Shown here one piece after another: positions 19,165 through 28,293 of a stretch of DNA of 64,000 nucleotides. A program made the position numbers and the translations under genes. Position 1 is the stretch's first letter; every line of letters starts with the position of its first letter. The notes under the pieces were generated by a model. It worked only from the letters and a program-made list of their open reading frames with translations. It ran no database searches and was not told where the DNA came from. The stretch is from JACVRW01 sp963757815 (GTDB taxonomy: Bacteria > Actinomycetota > Thermoleophilia > Solirubrobacterales > Thermoleophilaceae): positions 1-64,000 of the forward strand of contig CAVWSN010000034.1 in the NCBI GenBank assembly GCA_963757815.1, written 5' to 3'.

Positions 19165-19628
19165 TGCTCGCTCTGTGCGCTCGCGAGGGAGCCCTCGTCG
19201 AGGACCAGCTTGGCCGCCACGACGATCTCGGGGACCCCGGCCAGCGCGCGCGACACGGGGCAGATCGCCTTGGCCTCTCCTGCGGAGCGTTGGAACTGCC
19301 GCTCATCGACGCCCGGCACCTGCCCCTCCGTATTCAGGTTGATCCGTGCCAGCGTTGGCGCGCCGTCGATGTTGCGCAGCTGGACACGCGCGTTCGTGCG
19401 CAGCAACTGAGGCGGGTGGCCGGCAGCGGCAAGGATGCCCGAGAGGGCCATCGTGTAGCAACCGGCATGCGCCGCCGCGATCAACTGCTCCGGATTTGTC
19501 CCCTCCGCCTCGCCGAAGCGTGACTCGTAGGAGTAGGCGCCCTCGAAGACACCGTTGCCGACGGTGACCCTTCCTGATCCGCTTTCCACATCTCCACGCC
19601 AGTCGGCGCTCCCGTTTCGTGCAGTCAT
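19161..19628 (-). CDS. OsmC-family organic hydroperoxide reductase
   Basis: 155-residue OsmC/Ohr-fold protein with the two redox cysteines Cys57 (AAAHAGCYTMALS) and Cys123 (AICPVSRAL). These reduce organic hydroperoxides through a disulfide cycle. Sequence 'TNPEQLIAAAHAGCY' is the OsmC-type signature. Start ATG 19628 has AGAGGAGG seven bases upstream. It sits in a run of minus-strand redox genes. Confidence 0.9.
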   Translation of the reverse strand: MTARNGSADWRGDVESGSGRVTVGNGVFEGAYSYESRFGEAEGTNPEQLIAAAHAGCYTMALSGILAAAGHPPQLLRTNARVQLRNIDGAPTLARINLNTEGQVPGVDERQFQRSAGEAKAICPVSRALAGVPEIVVAAKLVLDEGSLASAQSEQ

Positions 19629-19734
19629 ATTTGCCTCCTCTTCTCGCCCTGGCTCACGTCGAGGGCATCGCGATCTTGGTACCGACTCCGGCTGCAGACG
19701 CAAGCGCTGACCCGCGCCGCATCGGCGGCGGGGC

Positions 19735-21642
19735 TCACGCGGCGCGCGCCATCTGCTCGAGCTGCGCCTCCGTATCGCCGGTGATCTCCGCGACGTCGAT
19801 GAGCACGATCGCGTGCCCGGACGCGAGCTCGTCGAGCGCGCGGCTGACTGCGTTCTCGTCGAACGCCGCCCGGCGGAGAAGTCGCCGCGCCCCACGTCTG
19901 CCGGTGACGCGCGAGCGCTCGGCGCGGTCCGTGTAGGTCGCGATCACGACGCGGTCGGCATCGCCGTAGGAGCCCTGGCGCTGCCGGTCGGGATCACCGG
20001 CGAAGCCGCCCGTGCCCCGATCGCGTCGCAGCACGCGGTCGCCGTAGGTTCCGACGGGGGCGTCCGGACCGACCGATCCGGCATACGAACCGACCGGCTC
20101 GTGGCGCGTGTCGTGCGGAGGGCTTCCGGTCAGCAACCGGATGTCACGTGAACGGACGCCCGCCGCCCGGAGCGCCGCGACGGCTCGGCGAGCGCTGTCC
20201 TGGTCGGGGTAGGTCTTGCAGTGGCTGGTCATGGAGTGCGTCTCCCGTTCTGAGGTTTCTGGAGCGCCGGACGGCGCCGGCAGACCCGCTTGCGGTGTGC
20301 GTGTGTGCGCGTCGTGCCCGCGGGGGCTCAGCAGCGCGGCCGCCGTGCCGTGCTCGCCCGCGCCTTTCGCGCAGACTTTTCGCTTGGGTGCGGGCCGCCA
20401 GGCGTATGCGCCGGGCAGGAGTCGTTCGAGCCGCAGGGAGCCCACCACGACGAGCCGCTCGACGAATTCCTTGATCCGCGCGGCCACCCGGCCCGTGGCC
20501 ACCATGGGCAGGGGCTTGTCGTTCCCGTCGGTGAACTGCACGAGCCCGTCCCTGCGCCCGAGGCTCACGGACTGCATCAGGTATCCGAACCGCAGCGGCT
20601 TGACCGACTTCCCGGCGAGCTCCCGCGCGACGTTGGTCCCGGCCTGGGCGCCCATGATGGTCGAGGTGTAGGCGCTTGGCCGCACCGCCCCGACGCCCAC
20701 CGGCTTCACCGGCCAGGCGGAGTCACCAGCCGCGAACACCTCCGGATGGGAAACCGAGCGCAACGACGCGTCCACGAGCACCCTTCCCTGCTCGTCCGTG
20801 GCGAGACCGGAGCGGCGCGCGAGGTCCGGCACCGCGAACCCTGCGGCCCACACGACCACGTCCGCCGGGATCGTTTCGCCGCCGGCGGTCCTGACCGCTC
20901 CGCGTTCGACCTCCTCGACCTCCTTGCGCTCCCTGAGCTCCACCTTGAAACGTCCCATGGCCCGGAGCAGGTACTCCCGGCCGCGCACAGAGAGCCCCCC
21001 GGCGATCTCTCCCGCCGTGACGAGCGTGACGGAGAGTTCGGGGTAGGCCTCAGCGATCTCCGTCGCCGCCTCGACGCCGGTGAGCCCACCCCCGACGACC
21101 GCGACGCGCGCCCCCGTAGACCCGGACGAGGCCACCCCCGCCCGCAGCGCGTTCCGCAGATCCTCGGCCGTCGAAGTGCTGTCCAGGACGAAGGCGTGAT
21201 CACGCGCTCCCGGCACGAGGCCCGTGTCGGCCGTGCTCCCGAGGGTGTACACGAGCCGGTCGAACGGCAGGCGCGTCGTGGTCCCGGTCCCGGTCTCCAC
21301 GGTCACCGCCCCACCCATCAGGTCGATCTCCGTGACCCTGCCGCCGACGACGCTCACCCCCGTGCCACGGAAGAGCCTCGCCAGCGGCCACCGCTTTACG
21401 GACGCATCCCCGGCCGCGACCTGGTGCAGGCGGGTCCGCTCCACCCACTGGGACGCGGGGTCGACGACCGTCACCTCGACTCGGCCGCGCCGGCTTCGGC
21501 CGGAGGCGCGCCTCGCGGCGAAGAGCCCCGCGTAGCCGCCGCCCACGACCACGACTCGCTCGGGGCCATCACCCGCGTCGCCCCGCCTGCGGTCCCGTTC
21601 CCCGGCGCCCGATCCGCCCGCTCTCGCTTGCTCACGGCTCAT
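19735..21642 (-). CDS. FAD/NAD(P)-dependent oxidoreductase (NDH-2-like) in one frame with a C-terminal stress-protein-like module
   Basis: 635-residue open frame. Residues 1-430 are a two-dinucleotide-binding flavoprotein like type II NADH dehydrogenase: VVVVGGGYAGLFAARR for FAD, VAVVGGGLTGVEAATEIA for NAD(P)H, and 'HPEVFAAGDSAWPV' near the flavin. The rest includes, from Met at 20232, TYPDQDSARRAVAALRAAGV and ATYTDRAERS, resembling the general-stress-protein 17M-type fold found in actinobacteria. No stop separates them, although a ribosome-site-like GGGAG precedes the inner ATG. It is either a true fusion, or two genes merged by an indel. ATG 21642 has GGAGGT upstream; an ATG at 21744 has none. 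Confidence 0.75.
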   Translation of the reverse strand: MSREQARAGGSGAGERDRRRGDAGDGPERVVVVGGGYAGLFAARRASGRSRRGRVEVTVVDPASQWVERTRLHQVAAGDASVKRWPLARLFRGTGVSVVGGRVTEIDLMGGAVTVETGTGTTTRLPFDRLVYTLGSTADTGLVPGARDHAFVLDSTSTAEDLRNALRAGVASSGSTGARVAVVGGGLTGVEAATEIAEAYPELSVTLVTAGEIAGGLSVRGREYLLRAMGRFKVELRERKEVEEVERGAVRTAGGETIPADVVVWAAGFAVPDLARRSGLATDEQGRVLVDASLRSVSHPEVFAAGDSAWPVKPVGVGAVRPSAYTSTIMGAQAGTNVARELAGKSVKPLRFGYLMQSVSLGRRDGLVQFTDGNDKPLPMVATGRVAARIKEFVERLVVVGSLRLERLLPGAYAWRPAPKRKVCAKGAGEHGTAAALLSPRGHDAHTRTPQAGLPAPSGAPETSERETHSMTSHCKTYPDQDSARRAVAALRAAGVRSRDIRLLTGSPPHDTRHEPVGSYAGSVGPDAPVGTYGDRVLRRDRGTGGFAGDPDRQRQGSYGDADRVVIATYTDRAERSRVTGRRGARRLLRRAAFDENAVSRALDELASGHAIVLIDVAEITGDTEAQLEQMARAA

Positions 21643-21762
21643 GCCGACCTCCGTGGCTGCCATCGCCCCGGTGTCCGCTCGATTCGGTTCCGGCCACTGG
21701 TTCGACTGGCTGGTCACGGTTGGTTCCTCTGGTGGGATTTGCATCGATGGTTGTGGTTCCGG

Positions 21763-22506
21763 TTAGATCGCTCTGCGTCCGCCGTCGGCGGCGACGGTGG
21801 TGCCGGTGATGTAGCTCGCCCGTGGGGATGCGAGGAAGGCGATGACCTCGGCGATCTCCTCGGGTTGTGAGGCGCGGTGCATAGGCGTGGTTTCTCCGAG
21901 CTCCGTGATGAACTCCGGGCCTGAGGGTGTCGGGGTGTAGACGGGGCCGGGGGCGATCGCGTTGACGCGCACCCCGCTCTCGCTGTACTCCGCGGCCCAG
22001 GCGCGCGTCATCGCCTCGAGCGACGCCTTCGTCGCGCCGTAGGCCGCGCCGCCCACGAGCCCGACGCCGCCGGCCATGCTGCTGACGCTGACGATGCTGC
22101 CGCCGCCCCGCGCGGCCATCCCGGGAGCGATCGCCGCGACGAGGAAGAACGGCGCCCGGACGTTGCTCGCGAACATCTTGTCGAACGCGGAGACGTCGAG
22201 GTCGGCTGTCGGGCCGAAGAGCGCGATCCCGGCGTTGTTGATCAGGATGTCGACGTCGCCGACGTCTCTTGCCAGGCGCTGAACGCCGGCGGCGTCGCCG
22301 AGGTCGGCAGCGACAAAGGTCGCCCTGCCGCCGGCGGCAGTGATCTCCTCGACCGTCTCGGCGCCGCGGGCGGCGTCGCGGCCGTGAACCAGGACCTCGG
22401 CCCCGTCCCCGGCCAGCTGCAGCGCGACCGCGCGACCGATGCCCGACGTCGCGCCCGTCACCAGCGCCCGCTGCCCCTTGAGGCCGTTTTGACTCATCGT
22501 TGACAC
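21763..22506 (-). CDS. Short-chain dehydrogenase/reductase (SDR)
   Basis: 247-residue classical SDR with cofactor loop TGATSGIG, NNAGIALFG, catalytic Ser in VSVSSMAGG, and YGATK active-site pair. C-terminus 'SYITGTTVAADGGR' is typical. The Asp/Arg after strand 2 (VHGRDAARG) suggests NADPH. GTG 22506 is preferred since AAGGAG lies five bases upstream; ATG 22497 is an alternative. Divergent from the PucR-type regulator 108 bp away, which may control it and the redox genes downstream. Confidence 0.9.
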   Translation of the reverse strand: MSTMSQNGLKGQRALVTGATSGIGRAVALQLAGDGAEVLVHGRDAARGAETVEEITAAGGRATFVAADLGDAAGVQRLARDVGDVDILINNAGIALFGPTADLDVSAFDKMFASNVRAPFFLVAAIAPGMAARGGGSIVSVSSMAGGVGLVGGAAYGATKASLEAMTRAWAAEYSESGVRVNAIAPGPVYTPTPSGPEFITELGETTPMHRASQPEEIAEVIAFLASPRASYITGTTVAADGGRRAI

Positions 22507-22614
22507 TGCTGCTCCTTCGTTTCGCGTGGTGAGCAGCGTGCCAGCCGTGGCGGGTTCCGGCCTTAGCTAGAGTTCCAATGTTCGTGGCGATCTTATGTAC
22601 GATTCTCCAAGCCA

Positions 22615-23880
22615 ATGGATGCACATCTGCAGGGCTCTGAGTCGGTGCCAGTCACACGCGATCACGGACGCGCGATGCGCCGGGTAGGTGAGGCGCTCGC
22701 CGGCCGGTATGCCGAGATCGGTCAGGCGATCGCCGCGCGGATCGTCGACGAGATCCCCGGCTACAGGGACGCCGCGCCCGAGCTGATCGACGACCTTCGC
22801 GCCGGGGCGACGGCGACCGTTGAGGTGCTCGCGCGAACGTTCGCCGAGGGCTCGACAGTACGCCGCGAGGACGTCGGGTTCGTGCGCGAACTGGCGGCGC
22901 GGCGCGTCCACCAAGGGGTCAGCCTCGAGGTCTTCATCCACGCCTACCGCGTCGCGCTGCTCGCCTATTGGGACGCGTGCGCCGACGAAGCCACGCGCCT
23001 GACGATCTCCCGGGAAGCCGGCTTCGCGCTCGCACGCTCAGCGATCGACGCGATCGACACCATCACTACCCAGGCCGCAGAGGCGTACCTGCGCGAAGAA
23101 AACCGGCTAAGGACGCAGAGCGGTCGAGCGGCCCGAGACCTGGTCGAGCGCCTCATCGGCGGCCAGCCGATCGACGCCGGCCGGCGCCACCTCGCCGCCC
23201 CCGGCCTGGACCCAACCGGGGAGCTCCTAACCATTGTCGGAAGGGTCGGGCAGACAACGCTCGCGGTCGGCGACGCCCTCCAACTCGCCAGGGACGCGCT
23301 CGAGGAGAACATGTCGCTCGGGACCGTCAGGCCCCTCGCGACGATCCGCCACGGCGAGCTCGTCCTAATCTCGGGCGGAACCGCGCCGCGCGCCAAAATC
23401 GCAAGCCTGCGCGCCGCACGCCAACGCACCATCGAGGAACACAACATCGACGTCCGCTACGGCGTCAGCGTCCCATCGCAAGGCTTCGCGAGCGTACGGC
23501 AGGCCTACCGCGAAGCAGCCCTCTCGTTGTCCTACACCTCGGCGGGCCGGCCGATCGTTTCGCTCGACGAACTGTCGGCACTCGAATGCGCACTGATCGG
23601 CGCGACCGCCACCACCAAAGCCATAATCGCCTCCAAGGGCAACAACCTGCGGGCACTCCCCGACGAAGATCTCGCCGCGGCCGTCGAAACGATCCGCGCC
23701 TTCTCCACCGCCGACCTCAACGTCGCCAAAGCGGCCGAACAAATGCACGTCCACCCCAACACCGTGCGCTACCGACTCCAGCAAATCGCCACCAAAACCG
23801 GCTACGACCCACGCACCTTCGCGGGCCTCGTCGACCTGATCTGCATCCTCGAGACGACCGACACCGAGCAGCAGTCCTGA
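22615..23880 (+). CDS. PucR/CdaR-family transcriptional regulator
   Basis: 421-residue activator-type regulator. The N-terminal half (about 20-160) is a helical sensor domain of the RsbRD-like type, the middle is a GGDEF-like CdaR domain, and the C-terminal 60 residues are the PucR HTH: 'DLNVAKAAEQMHVHPNTVRYRLQQIATKTG'. Such proteins respond to small molecules or stress and usually act on adjacent operons. Divergent from the SDR and upstream of the minus-strand redox run, which are its likely targets. The ATG has no clear ribosome site and may be leaderless. Confidence 0.88.
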   Translation: MDAHLQGSESVPVTRDHGRAMRRVGEALAGRYAEIGQAIAARIVDEIPGYRDAAPELIDDLRAGATATVEVLARTFAEGSTVRREDVGFVRELAARRVHQGVSLEVFIHAYRVALLAYWDACADEATRLTISREAGFALARSAIDAIDTITTQAAEAYLREENRLRTQSGRAARDLVERLIGGQPIDAGRRHLAAPGLDPTGELLTIVGRVGQTTLAVGDALQLARDALEENMSLGTVRPLATIRHGELVLISGGTAPRAKIASLRAARQRTIEEHNIDVRYGVSVPSQGFASVRQAYREAALSLSYTSAGRPIVSLDELSALECALIGATATTKAIIASKGNNLRALPDEDLAAAVETIRAFSTADLNVAKAAEQMHVHPNTVRYRLQQIATKTGYDPRTFAGLVDLICILETTDTEQQS

Positions 23881-23920
23881 AGCCGGGCGGTCTCAGCCGC
23901 TGCTCGCCACTATCCGCAGG

Positions 23921-24449
23921 TCAGTCGCCGAAGACGAACAGGACCTTGCCGTGGCGCCGATAACGCTCGGCGCGGCTCAGGGCGTCGGCGTACTGCTCGA
24001 GGCGGAAGGTTGAATCGATGTCGGCGGTCAGCTCGCCGCTGGTGACGAGCGCGACGATCTCCTGATAGGCCGCGTCGATCTCCCCACGCGGCGCCCGCAT
24101 TAGCCAGTTGAACGTCCAGAAGCCGTGGTGGCTGACGTTCCGGTAGATCAGATCACGGCGGACGTCCAGCGCCGTCGGCTGGCCGCTGAGCGCGCCGAAG
24201 CTGACGATCTTGCCCCCGAAGCGAAGCCGGTGGGCGAGGTTGGTCACGACCGGCCCGCCGATCGAGTCGAGCACGAGGGCCAGCTCCTGCCCGCCGAGCA
24301 CACGTTGCAACTGGGCCGGCAGGTCACCGCCGTCGATCACGACGCGGTCGCCGCCCGCGACGCTGACCTGCATCGCGGCCTCTCGGCTGCGCACCACGTT
24401 GAGCGTATGAATCCCGGCGCGCTCGGCGAGGCCGATGATGAACTGGCCC
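23921..24449 (-). pseudogene. C-terminal half of a zinc-type MDR alcohol dehydrogenase/quinone reductase
   Basis: Continuous frame from GQFIIGLAERAGIHTLNVV through 'ALVLDSIGGPVVTNLAHRL', 'LRFGGKIVSFGALSGQ' to RYRRHGKVLFVFGD. This is the NADP-binding second half of a medium-chain dehydrogenase. The first half with the catalytic domain and the start of the Rossmann fold is missing. At about 24450 the sequence changes to an IS1380 transposase fragment, so the gene was cut by an IS-linked deletion. Confidence 0.72.
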
Positions 24450-24800
24450 GGCGGCCTTCGAGCGTCGTTTCGGCGATCTGCGCATCGCCGTGTCGGGGTA
24501 GTCATCGATCGGCGTCCACGCCGCCTCGGGGATCTGCTCGACGACCGCGCGGACGGCTTGGTCATGCGCACTGCGATCGAGAACCGCCAGCCGGGCTTTC
24601 TCCAGGCGCCCGAAGAGCTTCTCGTTCCAGAAGCCCAAGTCGGCGCGCAGCAACCGGGCGCCGGTCGCGCCGGCCCGGGCGACCCTGGCGATCAGCTTGT
24701 CGCAGAAGCGCAGGATGCCGCGCTGCGTGTGCGCCGATCCGTTGCGCAGCCGGAGGTGCAGCACCTCGCCGGTCTCCGCGCGCGAGGCGACGATCCGCGT
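24450..24800 (-). pseudogene. IS1380-family transposase fragment
   Basis: Minus-strand text SRAETGEVLHLRLRNGSAH, 'LLRADLGFWNEKLFGRLE', EQIPEAAWTPIDDYPDT, then in a shifted frame GDAQIAETTLEG. This matches the middle of IS1380-type DDE transposases ('LRADSGF' holds a catalytic Asp). Both ends are missing; it abuts the dehydrogenase half at about 24450. No terminal inverted repeats were found. Confidence 0.65.
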
Positions 24801-24918
24801 CGTAAGCGCGCATCGTGGTCGTCCGCACGTTGCCCTGGGAACCGAGCGCAAGCAGGGCGGCCGTGGCGCTCCCTCGTCGTCGGCCTCAACGGCGGCGCCG
24901 TCAAAGGCTGAAAACCGT

Positions 24919-25248
24919 TCACGGGTAGCCGTCGATCTCCAGGTAGTCCGTGAACCGGATCAGATCGGGGGTGGGCGCCGATAGGAACGGCGCGATGGCG
25001 TCTTCGTAGCGCACGAAGGCGTCCGGCCCACGCCGCAGCGCGTCGCGCGGCCCGTACAGCGCCTCCATGGCCGCCACACTCTCGAGGACCAAAAGCATGG
25101 CGTATTCGCCCTCGCGTTCCCCTAGGTAGCCACGCAGGAAACGGCGCTCCACCAGGCCCGGCATGTGCAGGCCCAGATCCGCGATCTCCGCCTGCACCAC
25201 CCGCTCGAAAGCGGCCCGGTCCGCGCCCGGTCGACGGTGTTCCACCAA
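24919..25248 (-). pseudogene. Dimeric alpha/beta-barrel (antibiotic-biosynthesis-monooxygenase-like) protein lacking its N-terminus
   Basis: The frame RPGADRAAFERVVQAEIADL to FTDYLEIDGYP looks like a small ferredoxin-fold barrel protein. Its first beta strand is missing. The bases that would precede it instead encode WWNTVD, the near-end of superoxide dismutase, so the two genes are joined near 25235. It could still be translated from a GTG within the junction (25248), but this would be a new N-terminus. Function unknown. Confidence 0.55.
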
Positions 25249-25795
25249 GCGTCAATGTAGTCGGGGCGCTTGTTCTGGTACTTGAGGTAGTAGGCGTGCT
25301 CCCAGACGTCCACGCCGAGGAGGGGCGTCTTGCCGTCGGTGATGGGGTGGCCCTGGTTGGGGGTGGAGACCACCGCGAGGCCCGAGCCGTGGTGGACGAG
25401 CCAGGCCCAGCCGGAGCCGAACTGGGCGACGCCGGCGTCCTTGATCTTGCTCTTGAAGTCGTCGAACGAGCCGAAGGCGGCGTCGATCGCCTGCGCGAGG
25501 TCGCCGTCGGGGGCGCCGCCGCCGTCGGGCGACATGGACTCCCAGAACAGCGTGTGGTTGAGATGGCCGCCGCCGTTGTTGCGGACCGGGCCGCGCTCGT
25601 CGTCCGGGAGCTGCGAGAGGTTCGCGATGACGTCCTCGATGGGCTTGTCGGCCACTCGGTCCCGTCGAGCGCGGCGTTGGCCTTGTCGACGTAGGCCTGG
25701 TGATGCTTGTCGTGATGGACGCGCATGGTGGCCTCGTCGATGTGTGGCTCGAGAGCGGCGAAGTCATAGCGGAGGGGCGGTACCTCGTAGGGCAT
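25240..25795 (-). pseudogene. Fe/Mn superoxide dismutase, frame-shifted and missing its last residues
   Basis: Reads MPYEVPPLRYDFAALEPHID and 'HHDKHHQAYVDKANAALDGT'. Then, after one missing G in GGCC at about 25655, it reads KPIEDVIANLSQLPDDERGP, 'NNGGGHLNHTLFWESM', 'GSGWAWLV' and 'DVWEHAYYLKYQNKRPDY'. Metal ligands H26/H-in-NHTLFW, D in DVWEH and its H are present. The last 10-15 residues after WWNTVD are replaced by unrelated sequence out to 25122. ATG 25795 has AAAGGAAC upstream. The indel may be an error; the 3' junction is not. Confidence 0.75.
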
Positions 25796-25972
25796 CTATG
25801 TTCCTTTCGTCTGTTCCCGGCCTTGCGCTCTATTCCGTGGACCGATCGTGCTCGAGTTAGGCCGGGCTCGCATCGTGGAGGCCCCCGGATTCGACCCGTA
25901 GTGTTTTTGCTACCCCTCGGTTAGGGAGGGGCGCGCGGCCGAGGGAGGAGGAGCTAGATCTAGGCGAGGTCG

Positions 25973-26641
25973 TCACGCGGCGGGCCGTGCCCTCAGTTGG
26001 CGCGCGAGCCGGGCCGCTTCGTTCGGGTCTCTGCTGAGGGCGGCGGCGATCCGGAGGCCGTCTGCGCCCGAGTACTCCCAACCGGAGAGTGCGCCGCCAA
26101 CCTCAATGATCGGCTCCTCGGCCCAGCCGCCCAGGTCGACCGGCGTGAAGCCGACGTCGCGGATCAGCCCTGTGACCACCTCCTTGGCGGCGGCGTCCTC
26201 GCCGGTCAGGAACACGGCGGCGCCGCGGGCCGCGGCCTCGGCCAGGGTGTCGGCGGCCAGCGTGTTGAATGTCTTGACCAGCCGCGCGCCCGGCATGCGC
26301 TCCTGGTTGGTCTCGGCGACGGTCTTCGGAAGCTGCTCCACGCCGCCCTCCGGCTCGCCGGTCACGAACTGGTTGGTGGTATCGATCACGATCTTGCCCG
26401 CCAGTGAGCCGGTCTGGGCGAGCAGCTCGTCGACGGCGGGCCACGGCACAGAGAAGAAGACGACCTCCCCGAACTCCACCGCCTCACGCGGCGAGCCGCT
26501 GCGCGCGAACGTATCGACGGCGAGCTGCTCGAGCCGGTCCGGGTCGCGCGATCCGCTGAAGAACACCTCGTGCCCGGCGCGGGCGAACAGCTGTCCCGCG
26601 TTGCCGCCTATCCGCCCGGCGCCAACGATTCCGATTCTCAT
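25973..26641 (-). CDS. NADPH-dependent F420 reductase-like dinucleotide-binding protein
   Basis: 222-residue Rossmann protein of the COG2085 group. Relatives transfer hydride between NADP(H) and coenzyme F420 or belong to F420-independent ferric-reductase-like proteins. Seen are MRIGIVGAGRIGGNAGQLFA (nucleotide loop), 'FSGSRDPDRL' (NADP 2'-phosphate site), VVFFSVPWPAVDELL, 'VKTFNTLAADTLAE', and a C-terminal helix. ATG 26641 follows GAGGAG by seven bases. With the F420-type oxidoreductase at 6.8 kb it supports an F420-producing host. Confidence 0.85.
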   Translation of the reverse strand: MRIGIVGAGRIGGNAGQLFARAGHEVFFSGSRDPDRLEQLAVDTFARSGSPREAVEFGEVVFFSVPWPAVDELLAQTGSLAGKIVIDTTNQFVTGEPEGGVEQLPKTVAETNQERMPGARLVKTFNTLAADTLAEAAARGAAVFLTGEDAAAKEVVTGLIRDVGFTPVDLGGWAEEPIIEVGGALSGWEYSGADGLRIAAALSRDPNEAARLARQLRARPAA

Positions 26642-26689
26642 CGTGCGCTCCTCAGCATTGTCCAGTCCAGTCATCGTGTCGTTCATGCT

Positions 26690-27065
26690 CCGAGAGTGGC
26701 GGCGTCTAAGGGGTGGCCCGGTACGCCCTGGCGATTACCCGATAGTCGTTCTATGACGGTGGAGCAGGAGGAGGACGAGCCGTAGATTGGTCCTGGGCCG
26801 ATTGGCGCAACGCCCCGGCTTTCCACATAGCCCCGGCCATGCAAGCGGGTCAGGGCGCACGCGGAAGGGGAAGCGGCACCACGCACGACCCCACGGCGGA
26901 AGGACAGAACTCCACGGTTACACACGCCGCGATCCCGCAGCTTGCGGTGCGCCACGAGTTCGCGATCCGCGCCACCTGGTTCGGGGCAAGACGGTGGAGC
27001 CTCGGGGAGCTGTGGCGGAGCTCCAGTGCCGCCTTTCGTCCCTTGCGATAGCGCGACGATCCCTG
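26690..27065. other. Gene-free stretch before the insertion sequence
   Basis: No gene recognised. It ends with the left half (27044-27055, TGCGATAGCGCG) of a palindrome that the IS3 element splits; the other half is at 28366-28377. Confidence 0.5.
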
Positions 27066-27097
27066 TGGACCTGCCCCGTTTCGGACGACACGGTTGA

Positions 27098-27991
27098 TTA
27101 GGTCGTTGGTTGTTTGATTTTCATGGATATGGCCGTTGTCTGGGTCCGCTCGTACTCGGCCGGGGAGACCATGCCGAGCGTGGAGTGGCGGCGCTGGCGG
27201 TTGTAGAACGCCTCGATGTACTCGAAGACGGCGGACTGGAGCTCGAGCCGCGACGGCCACCCGCGGCGGTTGACGAGCTCCTTCTTGAGCGTCGCGAAGA
27301 ACGTCTCGGCGACCGCGTTGTCATAGGCGTCGCCGCGTGAGCCCATCGAGATCGCGATCCCGGCCTCGTGCGCGGCGCGGCCGAAGGCGAGGCTGACGTA
27401 CTGCGAGCCCTGGTCTGAGTGGTGGATCAGCCCGGGTCCCGGGCGCCGGCGCGCGAGGACCATCGTGAGCGCGTCGACGACCAAGTTCGCGCGCATGTGG
27501 GTGGCCATCGACCAGCCGACGATCTGGCGCGAGTAGGCGTCCTGCACCGCGGCGAGGTAGAGCCAGCCCTCCCCGGACCGCAGGTAGGTGATGTCCGCGA
27601 CCCATAGCACGTTCGGCCCGGCGGGCCGCAAGTCGCGCTCGACGAGGTCGGTGGCGGGCGTGATGCCCGGGATCCGGATCGTCGTCTTCCAGCGCTTGCG
27701 GGGCCTCACTCCCGCGATACCTGCGGCTTTCATCAACCGGGCGACACGCTTGCGCCCGACCCGGATCCCGTGCTCGAGGCGCAGCTCGGCGTGGATCCGC
27801 GGCGCCCCGTAGACGCCGCGGCTGGCGGCGTGGATCTGCTTGATCTTCTCCGTCAGCCAGGCATCCTCGAGCGCCCTGTCGGACGGCGCCCGGCGCTCCC
27901 AGTTGTGGAAGCCGGTGCGGTTGACGCCGAACACGCGGCACATCACGGCGACGGGATAGCTGGTCTTCTCCGCGGCGATGAACGAGAACAC
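27098..27991 (-). CDS. IS3-family transposase OrfB (DDE integrase domain)
   Basis: 297-residue catalytic part. An N-terminal HTH_21 region ('SRGVYGAPRIHAELR') is followed by the rve core with the triad Asp in WVADITYLRS, Asp in HHSDQGSQYVS and Glu in NAVAETFFATLKKE. It begins with GTG 27991, five bases past the orfA stop in another frame, so a fused OrfAB is expected from ribosomal frameshifting near the orfA end, as is known for IS3 elements. No A-rich slippery run is seen. Confidence 0.93.
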   Translation of the reverse strand: MFSFIAAEKTSYPVAVMCRVFGVNRTGFHNWERRAPSDRALEDAWLTEKIKQIHAASRGVYGAPRIHAELRLEHGIRVGRKRVARLMKAAGIAGVRPRKRWKTTIRIPGITPATDLVERDLRPAGPNVLWVADITYLRSGEGWLYLAAVQDAYSRQIVGWSMATHMRANLVVDALTMVLARRRPGPGLIHHSDQGSQYVSLAFGRAAHEAGIAISMGSRGDAYDNAVAETFFATLKKELVNRRGWPSRLELQSAVFEYIEAFYNRQRRHSTLGMVSPAEYERTQTTAISMKIKQPTT

Positions 27992-27996
27992 CTCGC

Positions 27997-28293
27997 CTAT
28001 CGCCCGTCGCTCTCCTTCGCGAAGAAGACGGCCGCCTTTGAGAGGATCTCCCGCTCCATCCGCAGCCTCGCGTTCTCGTCACGCAGCCGCTTGAGCTCCT
28101 CGCGCTCGTCCTGGCTCAGCCCGCCAGGGCGCTCACCGCGCTCGGCCCGCTCCTGCTTGAGCCAGTTGCGCAACGTGACGTCGGAGATACCCAGATCCCT
28201 GGCCAGCTGACGCTGCGGCTTATCGCCCAACAAGGCAAGCCTGATCGCCTCCCGACGGAACTCCTCCGGATACGGGGGCCTCGTTCTCGGCAC
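27997..28293 (-). CDS. IS3-family transposase OrfA
   Basis: 98-residue helix-turn-helix protein that recognises the IS ends: PPYPEEFRREAIRLALLGDK, 'QLARDLGISDVTLRNWLKQE', then a leucine-zipper-like helix 'EELKRLRDENARLRMEREIL' for oligomerisation. Nearly identical to the orphan OrfA at 38078-38374. Confidence 0.93.
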   Translation of the reverse strand: MPRTRPPYPEEFRREAIRLALLGDKPQRQLARDLGISDVTLRNWLKQERAERGERPGGLSQDEREELKRLRDENARLRMEREILSKAAVFFAKESDGR

